Counted from the first letter of the stretch, positions 36,261-46,602 are shown. The stretch is 47,012 nucleotides of DNA from Lachnospiraceae bacterium (GCA_028724245.1 JAQYDI010000072.1:1-47012), one strand, 5' to 3'. Numbers and translations: made by a program. Notes: generated by a model from the sequence alone, not told the origin.

Positions 36261-37871
36261 TTACTGCTGGATCATACGTTTGCGGATGGAAGCATCGCTT
36301 TCCAGATATTCATCGTAGGTTGTAATCTTGTCGACCAGCTTGCCGTCGATGATTTCCATAATACGGTTGGCAGTGGTCTGTACAAACTGATGATCGTGGC
36401 AGGAGAACAGGATGACACCGCCGAATTTGATCAGAGCATTGTTCAGAGAGGTGATGGATTCCATATCCAGATGGTTGGTAGGTTCATCAAAAATCAGAAC
36501 GTTGGCAGCTTTGATCATCATCATGGACAGCTGGCAGCGCACACGCTCACCACCGGAAAGTACGGGGAGCATCTTCATGCCCGCATCGCCGGGGAACAGC
36601 ATACGGCCGAGGAAACCTCTTACGTAGGTTGCGTCCTTGATGGCGGAGAACTGGGTCAGCCAGTCGGTAATCGTAATTTCATCCTTGAAGATATCGGTGT
36701 TGTCCTTGGCAAAATAAGCCTGAGAGGTTGTGATGCCCCATTTGTAGGAACCTTCATCGGGCTCCATCTCGCCTGCCAGAATTTTGAACAGGGTTGTCTT
36801 GGCCAGTTCGTTGGAACCGACAAATGCAACTTTGTCTTCGCGGCCAAGGATAAAGGAAATATCATCAAGAACTTTTACACCGTCGATGGTTTTGCTCAGA
36901 TGTTCCACGGTCAGAACTTCGTTGCCGATTTCTCTTTCGGGACGGAAATCAATATAGGGATACTTACGGCTGGAGGGACGGATCTCATCCAGCTGGATTT
37001 TTTCCAGAGCACGTTTTCTGGAGGTAGCCTGTTTTGATTTGGATGCGTTGGCGGAGAATCTCTGAATGAACTCCTGCAGTTCCTTGATCTTTTCTTCTTT
37101 CTTTCTGTTGGCTTCCTTCATCTGACGGATCATCAGCTGGCTGGATTCATACCAGAAATCATAGTTGCCGGCGTACAGCTGGATCTTGGCGTAATCAATA
37201 TCTGCGATGTGTGTGCAGACTTTATTGAGGAAATAACGGTCATGGGATACAACGATGACTGTGTTGTCAAAGTTGATCAGGAACTCTTCCAGCCAGGCGA
37301 TGGCGTCCAGATCCAGGTGGTTGGTAGGTTCATCCAGCAGCAGGATGTCGGGGTTGCCGAATAAAGCCTGCGCCAGCAGAACCTTTACTTTCTGAGAACC
37401 GTTCAGCTCAGACATCATAGTGTAGTGCAGGTCAGTTTCAATACCCAGACCGTTGAGCATGGTAGCGGCATCGGATTCTGCTTCCCAGCCGTTCATATTG
37501 GCAAATTCGCCTTCCAGCTCAGCAGCTTTCAGACCGTCATCTTCCGTGAAATCGGGTTTCATGTAGATGGCTTCTTTTTCCTTCATGATATCGTATAATC
37601 TCTGGTTGCCCATGATAACGGTATCCAGAACCGTGTACTGATCGTACTGGAAATGGTCCTGTTTCAGGAATGAGAGACGCTGGCCGGCGGTCATGGTGAC
37701 TTCGCCTTTTGTGGGCTCCAGTTCACCGGAGAGAATCTTCAGGAAAGTAGATTTACCGGCACCATTTGCACCAATCAGGCCGTAGCAGTTGCCTTCGGTG
37801 AATTTGATATTAACATCTTCAAATAATGCTTTTTTGCCAAATCTTAATGTTACATTATTAGCAGCAATCAT
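36261..37871 (-). CDS. ABC-F family ATPase (YbiT/YkpA-like)
   Basis: A 536-residue soluble protein with two ABC domains and no membrane segments. Domain 1 has Walker A GANGAGKST, signature LNGSQ, Walker B ILLLDEPTNHLD. The linker is charged (about residues 235-290). Domain 2 has an altered Walker A (GSNELAKTT, Ala for the Gly before Lys), signature LSGGE and LIFDEPTNHLD. ABC-F proteins act on the ribosome, in translation control or antibiotic protection; this subgroup is usually a housekeeping factor. I cannot tell whether the altered Walker A is normal for the subgroup. The ribosome site AAAGGAC is modest. It is preceded by a structured leader. Confidence 0.88.
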   Translation of the reverse strand: MIAANNVTLRFGKKALFEDVNIKFTEGNCYGLIGANGAGKSTFLKILSGELEPTKGEVTMTAGQRLSFLKQDHFQYDQYTVLDTVIMGNQRLYDIMKEKEAIYMKPDFTEDDGLKAAELEGEFANMNGWEAESDAATMLNGLGIETDLHYTMMSELNGSQKVKVLLAQALFGNPDILLLDEPTNHLDLDAIAWLEEFLINFDNTVIVVSHDRYFLNKVCTHIADIDYAKIQLYAGNYDFWYESSQLMIRQMKEANRKKEEKIKELQEFIQRFSANASKSKQATSRKRALEKIQLDEIRPSSRKYPYIDFRPEREIGNEVLTVEHLSKTIDGVKVLDDISFILGREDKVAFVGSNELAKTTLFKILAGEMEPDEGSYKWGITTSQAYFAKDNTDIFKDEITITDWLTQFSAIKDATYVRGFLGRMLFPGDAGMKMLPVLSGGERVRCQLSMMMIKAANVLIFDEPTNHLDMESITSLNNALIKFGGVILFSCHDHQFVQTTANRIMEIIDGKLVDKITTYDEYLESDASIRKRMIQQ

Positions 37872-37898
37872 TGTTTTGTCCTTTCATAAATCAGTGCG

Positions 37899-38072
37899 GT
37901 GATTTTGTGTGCCCGCAGGCAAAATCACAAATATCTGGGCAGACAGGCCTGCCCTGCAAACGATAATATGTTTCAGTGAAAATCGAAATACCTGAAATGA
38001 TGTCAGGCTTCGGCGTCAGTACAGTTTCTGACAATCATGGGCTATTTTACATGAAAAGTTTACGGATTGCAA
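37899..38072 (-). promoter_or_regulatory. ABC-F promoter and structured leader
   Basis: On the minus strand TTGCAA (38067-38072) and TAAAAT (38044-38049) are 17 bases apart, giving a leader of about 165 bases. The leader has several inverted repeats: GTCAG/CTGAC, TTTCAG/CTGAAA, GGGCAG/CTGCCC and a 9-bp GTGATTTTG/CAAAATCAC at 37899-37928 just before the gene. An 11-codon frame starts within the first ten bases. No U-run terminator is seen. ABC-F genes often have attenuator leaders; that role here is inference. Confidence 0.5.
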
Positions 38073-38172
38073 GAGGGTTTGCCTTGCGGAATCAGTATTT
38101 TTAAGATATTATGGAAGTTATGCGCAATATCCAAAGCGAATTGTGAAAAAAATATAAATTATTGCAGAACAC

Positions 38173-38201
38173 TTGTTCTTTTTAAAGAGATATGGTATAT
38201 T
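38173..38201 (+). promoter_or_regulatory. pth promoter
   Basis: TTGTTC (38173-38178) and TATATT (38196-38201) with 17-base spacing, 41 bases before the pth start. Confidence 0.7.
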
Positions 38202-38242
38202 GCTTTTGAGAACAGATATTGATTTGAGACAGGGAGATCGTT

Positions 38243-38920
38243 ATGTATATTATTGCAGGACTTGGTAATCCGGGAGCGAAGTATGAAGGAACACGCCACA
38301 ATGTTGGTTTTTCGGTAATTGATGCGCTGGCAGAAGCGCATAATATTAATGTGGATAAAAAGCAGTTCAAGGGGCTTACAGGCAGAGGCATGATCGGCGG
38401 GCAGCAGGTGCTTTTACTGAAGCCGCTCACGTTTATGAACTTAAGCGGTGAAAGTATTCGAGCAGCATTCGATTTTTACAAGCCGGAGACGGATCAGGTG
38501 CTGGTTGTTTTTGATGATATCAGTCTGGAGACCGGTCAGCTGCGTATTCGTAAGAAAGGAAGCGCCGGAGGGCACAATGGTGTGAAAAGTATTATTGCCC
38601 ATCTGGGAACTACAGAGTTCCCGCGGATTAAAGTTGGAGTCGGAGAGCCGAAAAGAGGGGAACTGGTGGATTTTGTGCTGGGACATTTTCATGGTGAGGA
38701 TGCCGCAGTTATGAAAGAAGCAGTTAAAACGGCTGCTTCTGCAGTAGAGCTGTTTCTGGCGGAAGGGCCGGAAGCTGCCATGAATATTTATAATAAGAAG
38801 AAAGAGAAAAAGGTAAAGGAATCAGCGAAACAGGCGGAAAGGTCAGAGGCAGACAGGGAAGAAAACTGCAGTCTGGAAGAGAAGGGAAAGAAAGGTTCGG
38901 ATCATGAAGCATTGGAGTGA
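38243..38920 (+). CDS. pth: Peptidyl-tRNA hydrolase
   Basis: A 225-residue enzyme with YIIAGLGNPGAKYEGTRHNVGF, including Asn and the catalytic His of NVGF context, then KPLTFMNLSGE and FDDISLETGQLRIRKKGSAGGHNG. It frees tRNA from stalled peptidyl-tRNA. The usual length is about 185-190 residues. Here a Lys/Glu-rich tail of about 35 residues (KKKEKKVKESAKQAERSE) is added, probably disordered. The tail overlaps the start of mfd by 17 bases, coupling the two genes. Confidence 0.95.
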   Translation: MYIIAGLGNPGAKYEGTRHNVGFSVIDALAEAHNINVDKKQFKGLTGRGMIGGQQVLLLKPLTFMNLSGESIRAAFDFYKPETDQVLVVFDDISLETGQLRIRKKGSAGGHNGVKSIIAHLGTTEFPRIKVGVGEPKRGELVDFVLGHFHGEDAAVMKEAVKTAASAVELFLAEGPEAAMNIYNKKKEKKVKESAKQAERSEADREENCSLEEKGKKGSDHEALE

Positions 38921-41900
38921 TTTTCTGGAAGAAGCAGGAGAGTATTCCGCGGTTCGGAGGGCTCTGCGGCAGGACACAGGCAGTGCTGTGGGGGTTTTTG
39001 GCTGTATTGATGCGTCAAAGGGTCATATGGTTCACAGTCTGGGTCAGGGATATGATTTTCGTATCCTGATTACGGCAGATGAACAGAAGGCGAGACAGTA
39101 TTGTGAAGATCTGCGCAATTTTGAACAGGATGTCTGGTACTATCCGCCCAGAGATCTGCTGTTTTTCAATGCAGATATTCAGGGCAATGAGATTACGGCC
39201 CAGCGTATGATGGTGATCAGCCGTATCCTGGAATTTGGAAAGGGCACGATCGTGACAACCATTGACGGTTGTATGGATGCTATTGTTCCTATTGAGCAGA
39301 TCAGAGAGAACACACTGGAGATTGCTGCAGGGGATATTCTGGATCTGGAGAAGCTGAAAAAACAGCTGGTTTATATGGGGTATGAACGGTGCGGGCGTGT
39401 TTCATCGCCGGGACAGTTTTCCGTGCGGGGCGGTATCATTGACATTTTCACATTGACGGAAGATAATCCGGTAAGAATCGAGATGTGGGATGATGAAGTT
39501 GATACGCTGCGCTTTTTTGACAAGGACAGTCAACGTTCGCTGGAGATCGAGGAGAACACGGACAGCATCCGTATTTACCCGGCATCGGAAGTAGTTCTTG
39601 ATGAGGGGAGCGTTTATGCCGGCCTCCATAAGATTGAAGAGGAGTGCAGAACCTGCGAGGAGGCGCTGCGCAGACAGAAGCGTACGGAGGAAGCGTTTCG
39701 TCTGCGGAAGATGGTGGATTCACTGGCAGAGGATATGAAAGCGGGATTCATCACATCGGCCGTGAATGGTTTTATGAAGTATTTCTTTGAGGATACGGTT
39801 TCCTTTCTGGAATATTTTCCGGAGAACAGCTGCATTTTTCTTGATGAGCCTGCCAGACTGCAGGAGAAACTGTCTGCAATCAGGAAAGAGTTTCAGGAGA
39901 GTATGCAGATGCGTCTGGAAAAGGGATATATTCTTCCCGGGCAGGCGGATTCTCTGTTTCTTGAAAAGGATGTGGTATGGCGTCTGGAGAAGCATCATCT
40001 GGCGGTTCTGGGAGGGCTGGAACAGAAGGACACGCTGGTTCCCACCGGTCTTCATACAACCATTATGTCGCGCAATGTGAGCAATTATCAGAATCGGGTC
40101 TCAGAACTGACAGCTGATCTGTCGGGGTGGTGCAGAAAGCAGTACCGGATCGTGCTGGTTTCCGCGTCACGGACCAGAGCGAAGCGCATGGCGGAGAATC
40201 TGCGTAATGATTATATGCTGGCAGCAGATTATACGGAGGATCGGGAGGCATATCCTGTTCCCGGACGGATTCTTGTTACAACCGGTACGTTGTCACAGGG
40301 ATTTGAATATCCTCTTCTTCGTGCTGTGGTGATTACAGAGAATGACATGTTTGGCATGCGCAATAAAAAGAAGCGCCGGAAAAAACATTCCTACAGCGGT
40401 CAGGCAATCAGCAGTTTTCATGAACTGAAGCCGGGGGATTATGTGGTTCATGAAAGCCATGGACTGGGCATTTACCGCGGGGTTCAGAAGATGGAGAGCC
40501 GGGGGATTACCCGGGATTATCTGAAGATCGAGTATGGAGACGGAGGCAATCTGTATGTGCCGATCACACAGTTTGATCTGGTACAGAAATATGCGTCTTC
40601 CGATGCGGAGAAGACTCCGAAGCTGAACCGGCTTGGAGGTAAGGAATGGAAGCAGACTCATTCTAAAGTAAAAGGTGCCGTACAGCAGATTGCGAAGGAA
40701 CTGGTCAGCCTGTATGCGGCCAGGGAGTCTCAGAAAGGATATCAGTTCAGTCAGGATACGGTATGGCAGACCGAGTTTGAGGAGATGTTCCCCTATACTG
40801 AGACGGAGGATCAGCTGGAAGCGATCCAGGCGGTCAAGCAGGATATGGAAAGTGATAAGATCATGGATCGTCTGGTATGTGGTGATGTGGGTTTTGGCAA
40901 GACAGAGGTTGCGATTCGTGCGGCATTTAAAGCGGTGCAGGACGGCAAGCAGGTAGTATATCTGTGTCCTACAACAATTCTTGCCCAGCAGCATTACAAT
41001 ACATTTGTACAGCGTATGAGTAATTATCCGGTTCGTATTGATCTGCTCTGCCGTTTCCGCACACCTGCTCAGCAGAGGCAGACCATCAGTGATCTGAAAA
41101 AAGGTCTGGTGGATATTGTAATCGGTACCCACAGAGTGTTGTCAAAAGATGTGGTGTTTAAGGATCTGGGGCTTCTGATCATTGATGAGGAACAGCGTTT
41201 TGGTGTGAATCATAAGGAGAAAATCAAGCATTTGAAGAATACAGTGGATGTGCTGACGCTTACAGCGACTCCCATTCCACGGACACTTCATATGAGTCTG
41301 GTAGGGATCCGTGATCTGAGTATGCTGGAGGAACCGCCGCTTGACCGGACGCCGATACAGACTTATGTCATGGAGCATGATGATGAACTGATCAGGGAGG
41401 CAATCAATCGGGAACTGGCCCGTAACGGTCAGGTGTATTATGTGTATAACCGGGTGGAGAATATTACAGCGGTGGCTGCGAAGCTGCAGGAGATGCTTCC
41501 GGATGCAGCAATCGAATTTGCTCATGGGCAGATGAGTGAGCGGCAGCTGGAGCGGATCATGATGGATTTTGTCAATGGAGATATTGATGTACTGGTTTCT
41601 ACCACCATTATTGAAACAGGACTTGATATTTCCAATGTGAATACGATTATTATTCAGGATGCGGACCGTTTCGGACTGTCACAGCTGTATCAGCTGCGCG
41701 GCCGTGTAGGTCGTACGAATCGGACATCCTATGCATTTATGACGTATACACCGGGCAAGATTCTGAAGGAAGTGGCTGAGAAGCGTCTGGAAGCAATCCG
41801 TCAGTTTACGGATCTGGGATCAGGCGTTAAGATCGCCATGCGTGATCTGGAGATCCGGGGAGCAGGAACGCTTCTGGGAGCTTCCCAGAGCGGGCATATG

Positions 41901-42452
41901 GAGGCAGTAGGATATGATCTGTACTGTAAGATGCTGAATACAGCCATCAGAAATCTGAAAGAGGATAAGGTAGAGGATCTTCTCCAGACTTTCGATACCC
42001 AGCTGGAGATTAGTCTGGATGCTTATATTCCTGCTTCTTATATCAGCAGTGAAAGCCAGAAACTCGAAATGTATAAAAAAATTGCTTCCATTGAGAATAA
42101 AAATGATTATACGGATATGCAGGATGAGCTGATCGACCGTTTCGGCGACATGCCTGCGGCTGTTCAGAATCTTCTGATGGTCGCATGGATTAAGGCGAAA
42201 GCGCATGAGAATTATATCGTGGAACTTATGGCAAAACCGGAGCAGATCACGATCAGGATGCTGGCAAAAGCTCCTGTTAAAAGCGACAGAGTACTGCCTT
42301 TTATGGAGAATTATAAAGGACGTCTGCGCTTTGTGAATGGAGACAATCCGGGATTTGTTTATAAGGAGATGCGCGGTGCGCTCATGACGCCCCAGGATCA
42401 GGTAATTATCATTAATGAGATGCTGGAGCGCATGAGAAAGGAATTGTTCTGA
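38904..42452 (+). CDS. mfd: Transcription-repair coupling factor
   Basis: A 1182-residue Mfd. The N-terminal UvrB-like module ([20 protein letters not shown]) is followed by the RNA polymerase-interacting CarD-like domain ([20 protein letters not shown]) and superfamily 2 helicase motifs ([54 protein letters not shown]-like [21 protein letters not shown]). The C-terminal TRCF domain ends the protein. It removes stalled RNA polymerase and recruits UvrA. Full length. Confidence 0.97.
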   Translation: MKHWSDFLEEAGEYSAVRRALRQDTGSAVGVFGCIDASKGHMVHSLGQGYDFRILITADEQKARQYCEDLRNFEQDVWYYPPRDLLFFNADIQGNEITAQRMMVISRILEFGKGTIVTTIDGCMDAIVPIEQIRENTLEIAAGDILDLEKLKKQLVYMGYERCGRVSSPGQFSVRGGIIDIFTLTEDNPVRIEMWDDEVDTLRFFDKDSQRSLEIEENTDSIRIYPASEVVLDEGSVYAGLHKIEEECRTCEEALRRQKRTEEAFRLRKMVDSLAEDMKAGFITSAVNGFMKYFFEDTVSFLEYFPENSCIFLDEPARLQEKLSAIRKEFQESMQMRLEKGYILPGQADSLFLEKDVVWRLEKHHLAVLGGLEQKDTLVPTGLHTTIMSRNVSNYQNRVSELTADLSGWCRKQYRIVLVSASRTRAKRMAENLRNDYMLAADYTEDREAYPVPGRILVTTGTLSQGFEYPLLRAVVITENDMFGMRNKKKRRKKHSYSGQAISSFHELKPGDYVVHESHGLGIYRGVQKMESRGITRDYLKIEYGDGGNLYVPITQFDLVQKYASSDAEKTPKLNRLGGKEWKQTHSKVKGAVQQIAKELVSLYAARESQKGYQFSQDTVWQTEFEEMFPYTETEDQLEAIQAVKQDMESDKIMDRLVCGDVGFGKTEVAIRAAFKAVQDGKQVVYLCPTTILAQQHYNTFVQRMSNYPVRIDLLCRFRTPAQQRQTISDLKKGLVDIVIGTHRVLSKDVVFKDLGLLIIDEEQRFGVNHKEKIKHLKNTVDVLTLTATPIPRTLHMSLVGIRDLSMLEEPPLDRTPIQTYVMEHDDELIREAINRELARNGQVYYVYNRVENITAVAAKLQEMLPDAAIEFAHGQMSERQLERIMMDFVNGDIDVLVSTTIIETGLDISNVNTIIIQDADRFGLSQLYQLRGRVGRTNRTSYAFMTYTPGKILKEVAEKRLEAIRQFTDLGSGVKIAMRDLEIRGAGTLLGASQSGHMEAVGYDLYCKMLNTAIRNLKEDKVEDLLQTFDTQLEISLDAYIPASYISSESQKLEMYKKIASIENKNDYTDMQDELIDRFGDMPAAVQNLLMVAWIKAKAHENYIVELMAKPEQITIRMLAKAPVKSDRVLPFMENYKGRLRFVNGDNPGFVYKEMRGALMTPQDQVIIINEMLERMRKELF

Positions 42453-42516
42453 AAAAATGCTTTCCTTGATTCTGAAAAACAGGTCAGGATTTTACAAATC
42501 CGCATTCTGTATTTGA

Positions 42517-42545
42517 TTGCAACAAAAATTGATTTGTTATATAAT
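42517..42545 (+). promoter_or_regulatory. Promoter of the phosphofructokinase gene
   Basis: TTGCAA (42517-42522) and TATAAT (42540-42545) with 17-base spacing. Confidence 0.8.
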
Positions 42546-42633
42546 TAAGCCATTGGATTTGCGGAAGATTTTCTGCAAAACAAAATATTTTGGGAAGTTG
42601 TGATAAAGCGGCAGCAACTGGAAAGGAATGGAT

Positions 42634-43707
42634 ATGATAAGAGTAGGTATGTTGACAAGCGGCGGCGACTGTCAGGCATTGAATGCTACTATGAGAGGCA
42701 TTGCAAAGGGACTGTACAATCTGTATGATGATGTGGAGATTTTTGGTTTTCTGGATGGATATAAGGGTCTGATCTATGCTGAGTACAAGAAGATGGAAAA
42801 ATCGGATTTCAGCGGCATCATTAAAAGAGGCGGTACGATTCTGGGAACTTCCAGACAGCCTTTTAAATTGATGAGAGAGCCTGATAAGAACGGACTGGAT
42901 AAAGTGGAGTCCATGAAACATACTTACAGAAAACTGAGACTGGACTGTCTGTTTGTCCTTGGCGGCAACGGAAGCCAGAAAACAGCCAATCTGTTAAGCC
43001 AGGAAGGTCTTAATGTAATCGGACTTCCCAAGACTATCGACAATGACCTCTGGGGAACTGATATGACATTTGGTTTCAACAGCGCAGTTGAGATTGCAAC
43101 CAATGCCATTGACTGCATCCATACAACAGCTGCATCACATGGACGTGTATTTATTATTGAAATTATGGGACATAAAGTAGGTTCTCTGACTCTGGAGGCA
43201 GGCATGGCAGGCGGAGCTGATGTAATTCTTCTTCCCGAGATACCCTATGATATCAACAAGGTTGCCGATGCTGTCAGACGCAGATCAAAAGCAGGATGCG
43301 GATTTACGATTATTGCCGTTGCAGAAGGCGCGATTTCCAAAGAGGATGCAGCACTGACCAAGAAAGAATACAAGAAGAAAGTTGCGGAGTCTCCTTATCC
43401 GTCTGTATCCTACGAGATTGCAGCACGTCTGGAAGAACTTACCGGTTCTGAAGTTCGTGTTACAGTTCCCGGTCATATGCAGAGAGGCGGAGAACCCAGT
43501 GCATATGACAGAGTTCTGTCATCACGCCTTGGAGCAAGAGCAGCGCAGATGTGCAAAGATGGAGAATTCGGCAATCTTGTAGTAATTAAGAATGGCGAAA
43601 TTGACAAATTCCCTCTGGCTGAAAGTGCCGGCAAACTGAAAGTTGTTGATCCCAATTCCAGTATCGTTCAGGAAGCACGCCTGCTGGGCATTACATTCGG
43701 TGACTGA
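42634..43707 (+). CDS. 6-phosphofructokinase, phosphoryl donor uncertain
   Basis: A 357-residue group A phosphofructokinase. MLTSGGDCQALNAT binds the donor, GGNGSQK (residues 110-116) and PKTIDNDLWGTD (132-143) line the active site, and GHKVGSLTLEAG and PGHMQRGGEPSAYDR follow. ATP enzymes usually have GGDGS with PGTIDND, while pyrophosphate enzymes have GGDDS with PKTIDND. This one mixes Gly at the first discriminating site with Lys at the second and has Asn for the usual Asp. ATP is my guess. The ATG at 42634 is preferred because AAAGGA abuts the ATG at 42628 with no spacing. Confidence 0.85.
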   Translation: MIRVGMLTSGGDCQALNATMRGIAKGLYNLYDDVEIFGFLDGYKGLIYAEYKKMEKSDFSGIIKRGGTILGTSRQPFKLMREPDKNGLDKVESMKHTYRKLRLDCLFVLGGNGSQKTANLLSQEGLNVIGLPKTIDNDLWGTDMTFGFNSAVEIATNAIDCIHTTAASHGRVFIIEIMGHKVGSLTLEAGMAGGADVILLPEIPYDINKVADAVRRRSKAGCGFTIIAVAEGAISKEDAALTKKEYKKKVAESPYPSVSYEIAARLEELTGSEVRVTVPGHMQRGGEPSAYDRVLSSRLGARAAQMCKDGEFGNLVVIKNGEIDKFPLAESAGKLKVVDPNSSIVQEARLLGITFGD

Positions 43708-43769
43708 TCGGTTTGAAAATCGATTTTAAAACAGATGCTGAAAATTCTAAGAACAGGAGCAGATGAAAT

Positions 43770-45404
43770 ATGTCCTATACAGCGTTGTACAGAAAGTGGC
43801 GTCCGCCGGTTTTTGATGATGTAAAAGGTCAGGATCCCATTGTATCAGCTTTAAGAAATCAGATTCAGACAGGGCGTATAGGCCATGCTTACCTGTTCTG
43901 CGGGACGCGCGGAACAGGTAAGACATCTGTTGCAAAGATATTTGCCAGAGCAGTGAATTGCGAAGCTCCTGTCAACGGCAACCCCTGCAACCAGTGTTCC
44001 AGCTGCAGAGCAGTCAATCAGGGGAATTCCGTCAACGTCATGGAGATCGATGCGGCATCCAATAATGGTGTGGACAATATCCGTGAAATCCGTGATGAAG
44101 TGCGGTATGCACCCACAGAAGGACGTTACAAGGTTTACATTATCGATGAAGTGCATATGCTTTCCACGGGAGCATTCAATGCGCTTCTGAAGACACTGGA
44201 AGAACCACCGGCTCATGTTATTTTCATACTGGCTACCACAGAGGTCCATAAGATTCCCGTTACGGTTCTGTCCCGCTGTCAGCGTTATGACTTCAGAAGA
44301 ATTTCAGTGGATGTCATTGCTTCGCGGCTGAAACAGCTGACGGATGGAGAGAATGTGGAGATTGAAGAGCGTGCGCTGAAGTATATTGCAAGAAAAGCAG
44401 ATGGTTCCATGCGTGACTCTATCAGTCTGCTTGATCAATGTATTGCATTTCATTATGGAGAACTGCTGACCTATGACAAAGTGCTGGATGTACTGGGAGC
44501 GGCCAGTTACGATCTGTTTGGGAGCCTGCTGGAAGCGGCGCTGGACGGACGGACGGCGGACTGCATTGGACTGATTGATGAGATTGTCATGCAGGGACGT
44601 GAACTGGGGCAGCTGGTCAGTGATTTTATCTGGTATCTGCGCAATATCATGCTGCTGAAAGCTTCAGATCTGGATGCGGATACACTGGAGGTGTCTGAGG
44701 AGGAACTTCTGGAGCTGGGGAGGATGAGCAGAAAGATCAGCGAAGAGACATTGCTTCGCTATATCAGAGTATTCTCAGAACTTTCGGGCAGGATTCGATA
44801 TGCCAATGATAAGCGTGTGCTTCTGGAGATGGCATTTATCAAGCTGATACGTCCGGAGACAGAGTATAATCTTGATTCTGTGCTGAACCGTCTGGAAATT
44901 CTGGAGAAAAAGCTGGCGCAGGGATATGTAGTTTCAGCGGTATCTTCTGTGGAACAGAATCCCGGAACGGTATCAGATGATGAGATGCATGCGGGTTCTG
45001 ATCATGGGATGGAAGATAGTACAATGGCCATGCCGGTTTCTCAGACAGACAGAGAAGTGACAGTTCCGGCTGATCAGATGAGCAGATATGAGGTGCTTCG
45101 GGGCAGTTGGGGTAAGATTATTTCCGCACTTGTATCCAGGTCGGCCAGAATCGCATTGCAGAAATCGGGGCTGGAGCCGGATCGGAGCGGAAACGGTTTT
45201 TGTATTGTATTTTTTGAAGAAAAGTATTATGCTATTGGAGCACGGACTCCGTATCTTACGGCGATTAAGGAAGCTGCGCAGCAGATTACAGGGATTGAAT
45301 GTGAATTCCGGTTTGAATTAAGGCAGGATGGTACTCCGGGCAGGTTTATCAGTGATGAACAGCTGAAATCTGTGTTCAGAGGCGTTGAGATAGAGGATGA
45401 ATAA
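43770..45404 (+). CDS. dnaX: DNA polymerase III tau/gamma subunit
   Basis: A 544-residue clamp-loader ATPase. ALYRKWRP at the start, Walker A GTRGTGKTS, four zinc-binding cysteines (NCEAPVNGNPCNQCSSC), Walker B IIDEVHML, sensor regions (LATTEVHKIPVTVLSRCQRYDF) and the SMRDSISLLDQ box are all present. The C-terminal part (about 360-544) is less conserved. It loads the sliding clamp and links polymerases at the fork. No obvious A-AAA-AAG slippery site was found, so separate gamma synthesis is not supported. The order dnaX-ybaB-recR is the classical replication/repair cluster. Confidence 0.95.
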   Translation: MSYTALYRKWRPPVFDDVKGQDPIVSALRNQIQTGRIGHAYLFCGTRGTGKTSVAKIFARAVNCEAPVNGNPCNQCSSCRAVNQGNSVNVMEIDAASNNGVDNIREIRDEVRYAPTEGRYKVYIIDEVHMLSTGAFNALLKTLEEPPAHVIFILATTEVHKIPVTVLSRCQRYDFRRISVDVIASRLKQLTDGENVEIEERALKYIARKADGSMRDSISLLDQCIAFHYGELLTYDKVLDVLGAASYDLFGSLLEAALDGRTADCIGLIDEIVMQGRELGQLVSDFIWYLRNIMLLKASDLDADTLEVSEEELLELGRMSRKISEETLLRYIRVFSELSGRIRYANDKRVLLEMAFIKLIRPETEYNLDSVLNRLEILEKKLAQGYVVSAVSSVEQNPGTVSDDEMHAGSDHGMEDSTMAMPVSQTDREVTVPADQMSRYEVLRGSWGKIISALVSRSARIALQKSGLEPDRSGNGFCIVFFEEKYYAIGARTPYLTAIKEAAQQITGIECEFRFELRQDGTPGRFISDEQLKSVFRGVEIEDE

Positions 45405-45434
45405 TCCATAAAAAGGATGTTTGTGCAGGAATCT

Positions 45435-45487
45435 TCCGATGGAAGCGGTACATCGGAGACACGTTGATTTATGACCGGTGCACCGGT
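45435..45487 (+). repeat. Palindromes between dnaX and ybaB
   Basis: TCCGATG/CATCGGA (45435-45441 and 45451-45457, 9-base loop) and a perfect 14-bp palindrome ACCGGTGCACCGGT (45474-45487). They abut the 65-bp repeat that follows. Neither has a T-run. Confidence 0.8.
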
Positions 45488-45489
45488 TG

Positions 45490-45554
45490 TATTTGGCGGA
45501 TACGCCACATCGAGGAAACACACCGTGTTTTCGAGGTTGGCTCTGAACAGTTAC
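45490..45554 (+). repeat. Half copy of the 146-bp element, upstream of ybaB
   Basis: The complement of 45490-45554 matches 15540-15604 at 62 of 65 positions, including the end TCTGAACAGTTAC. In both places the shared half is oriented the same way relative to the following gene and ends 32-41 bases before its start codon. The other half and opposite terminal repeat are absent. A TATAAT lies nine bases after it (45563-45568). Confidence 0.88.
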
Positions 45555-45586
45555 CGTTTTATTATAATGTTTAAAGGAGTTTATTT

Positions 45587-45925
45587 ATGGCAAAAAGAGG
45601 TGGATTCGGCGGCGGTATGCCTGCTAATATGAACAATCTGATGAAACAGGCACAGAAGATGCAGAGACAGATGGAAGAAGCTAAAAAAAATCTGGATGAA
45701 AAAGAATACTCTGCAAAAGCGGGCGGCGGCGCAGTGGAAGTAAAAATGTCCGGTAAAAAGGAACTTCTGTCTGTTAAACTGACAGAAGAAGTAGTAGATC
45801 CTGATGATATTGAAATGCTGGAGGATCTGATCGTTGCTGCTGTTAATGAGGCGAGCCGCGCGGTTGATGAAGATGCTGCAAAAACCATGGGACAGCTGAC
45901 AGGCGGTATGGGCATGCCTTTCTAA
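45587..45925 (+). CDS. ybaB: YbaB/EbfC nucleoid-associated protein
   Basis: A 112-residue protein of the YbaB/EbfC family. A Gly/Asn-rich start, a helix rich in Met, Gln, Lys and Glu (NNLMKQAQKMQRQMEEAKKNL), the VEVKMSGKKELLSVKL strands and an EDLIVAAVNEA helix are typical. It binds DNA as a dimer and is almost always encoded between dnaX and recR, as here. AAAGGAG precedes the ATG. Confidence 0.95.
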   Translation: MAKRGGFGGGMPANMNNLMKQAQKMQRQMEEAKKNLDEKEYSAKAGGGAVEVKMSGKKELLSVKLTEEVVDPDDIEMLEDLIVAAVNEASRAVDEDAAKTMGQLTGGMGMPF

Positions 45926-45994
45926 TCGGCGGAAATTGATATTTACTGACATTATCGAATAGATGTACATTTGTAACAGGTACAGGAGATTTAT

Positions 45995-46591
45995 ATGGAT
46001 TATTATGGAAGTCAGATCAGTGCTCTGATAGAAGAACTTTCAAAACTTCCCGGAATTGGCAGTAAATCTGCACAGCGGCTGGCTTTTCATATTATTAATC
46101 TGCCGCAGGAGCAGGTGGAAAAGCTTTCTTCAACCATTATTGAAGCGAGAAAAAAGGTCAGATACTGCAGTTGCTGCTGTACGCTGACGGATGATGAATT
46201 GTGTCCTGTCTGCAAAAATCCGTCACGGAATCATAAACAGATTATGGTGGTGGAGAATTCAAGAGATCTGGCAGCGTATGAAAAGATTGGCAGATATGAA
46301 GGTGTTTACCATGTTCTGCATGGAGCAATTTCACCTACCCGTGGAATCGGTCCGGCGGATATTCGCTTAAAGGAGCTTATGACACGGCTCGCAGGAGATG
46401 TAGATGAACTGATTATTGCAACAAATTCCAGTCTGGAAGGTGAAGCTACGGCTATGTATATCAGTAAACTGGTAAAACCTACAGGTATCAGGCTGACCAG
46501 AATTGCCAGCGGGGTTCCGGTAGGCGGCGATCTGGAATACATTGACGAAGTAACATTGTTAAGAGCTTTAGAAGGAAGGGTACTTTTATAA
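45995..46591 (+). CDS. recR: Recombination protein RecR
   Basis: A 198-residue RecR. It has a helix-hairpin-helix (LPGIGSKSAQRLAFHI), a four-Cys zinc finger (CSCCCTLTDDELCPVC), the Toprim domain (IMVVENSRDLAAYEKIGRYEGVYHVLHG) and the C-terminal Walker-like segment. It acts with RecO/RecF to load RecA on gapped DNA. Length is normal. Its stop codon lies in the loop of the downstream terminator. Confidence 0.96.
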   Translation: MDYYGSQISALIEELSKLPGIGSKSAQRLAFHIINLPQEQVEKLSSTIIEARKKVRYCSCCCTLTDDELCPVCKNPSRNHKQIMVVENSRDLAAYEKIGRYEGVYHVLHGAISPTRGIGPADIRLKELMTRLAGDVDELIIATNSSLEGEATAMYISKLVKPTGIRLTRIASGVPVGGDLEYIDEVTLLRALEGRVLL

Positions 46592-46602
46592 GTACCCTTT
46601 TT
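46578..46602 (+). terminator. Terminator overlapping the recR stop codon
   Basis: GGGTACTT (46578-46585) and AAGTACCC (46590-46597) pair around TTAT, then five T's follow. The stop codon sits at the loop and 3' arm boundary. Confidence 0.92.

Noticed and set aside
43770-45404. Programmed frameshift in dnaX
   Set aside because: No A-AAA-AAG-type slippery heptamer with a following hairpin was seen.
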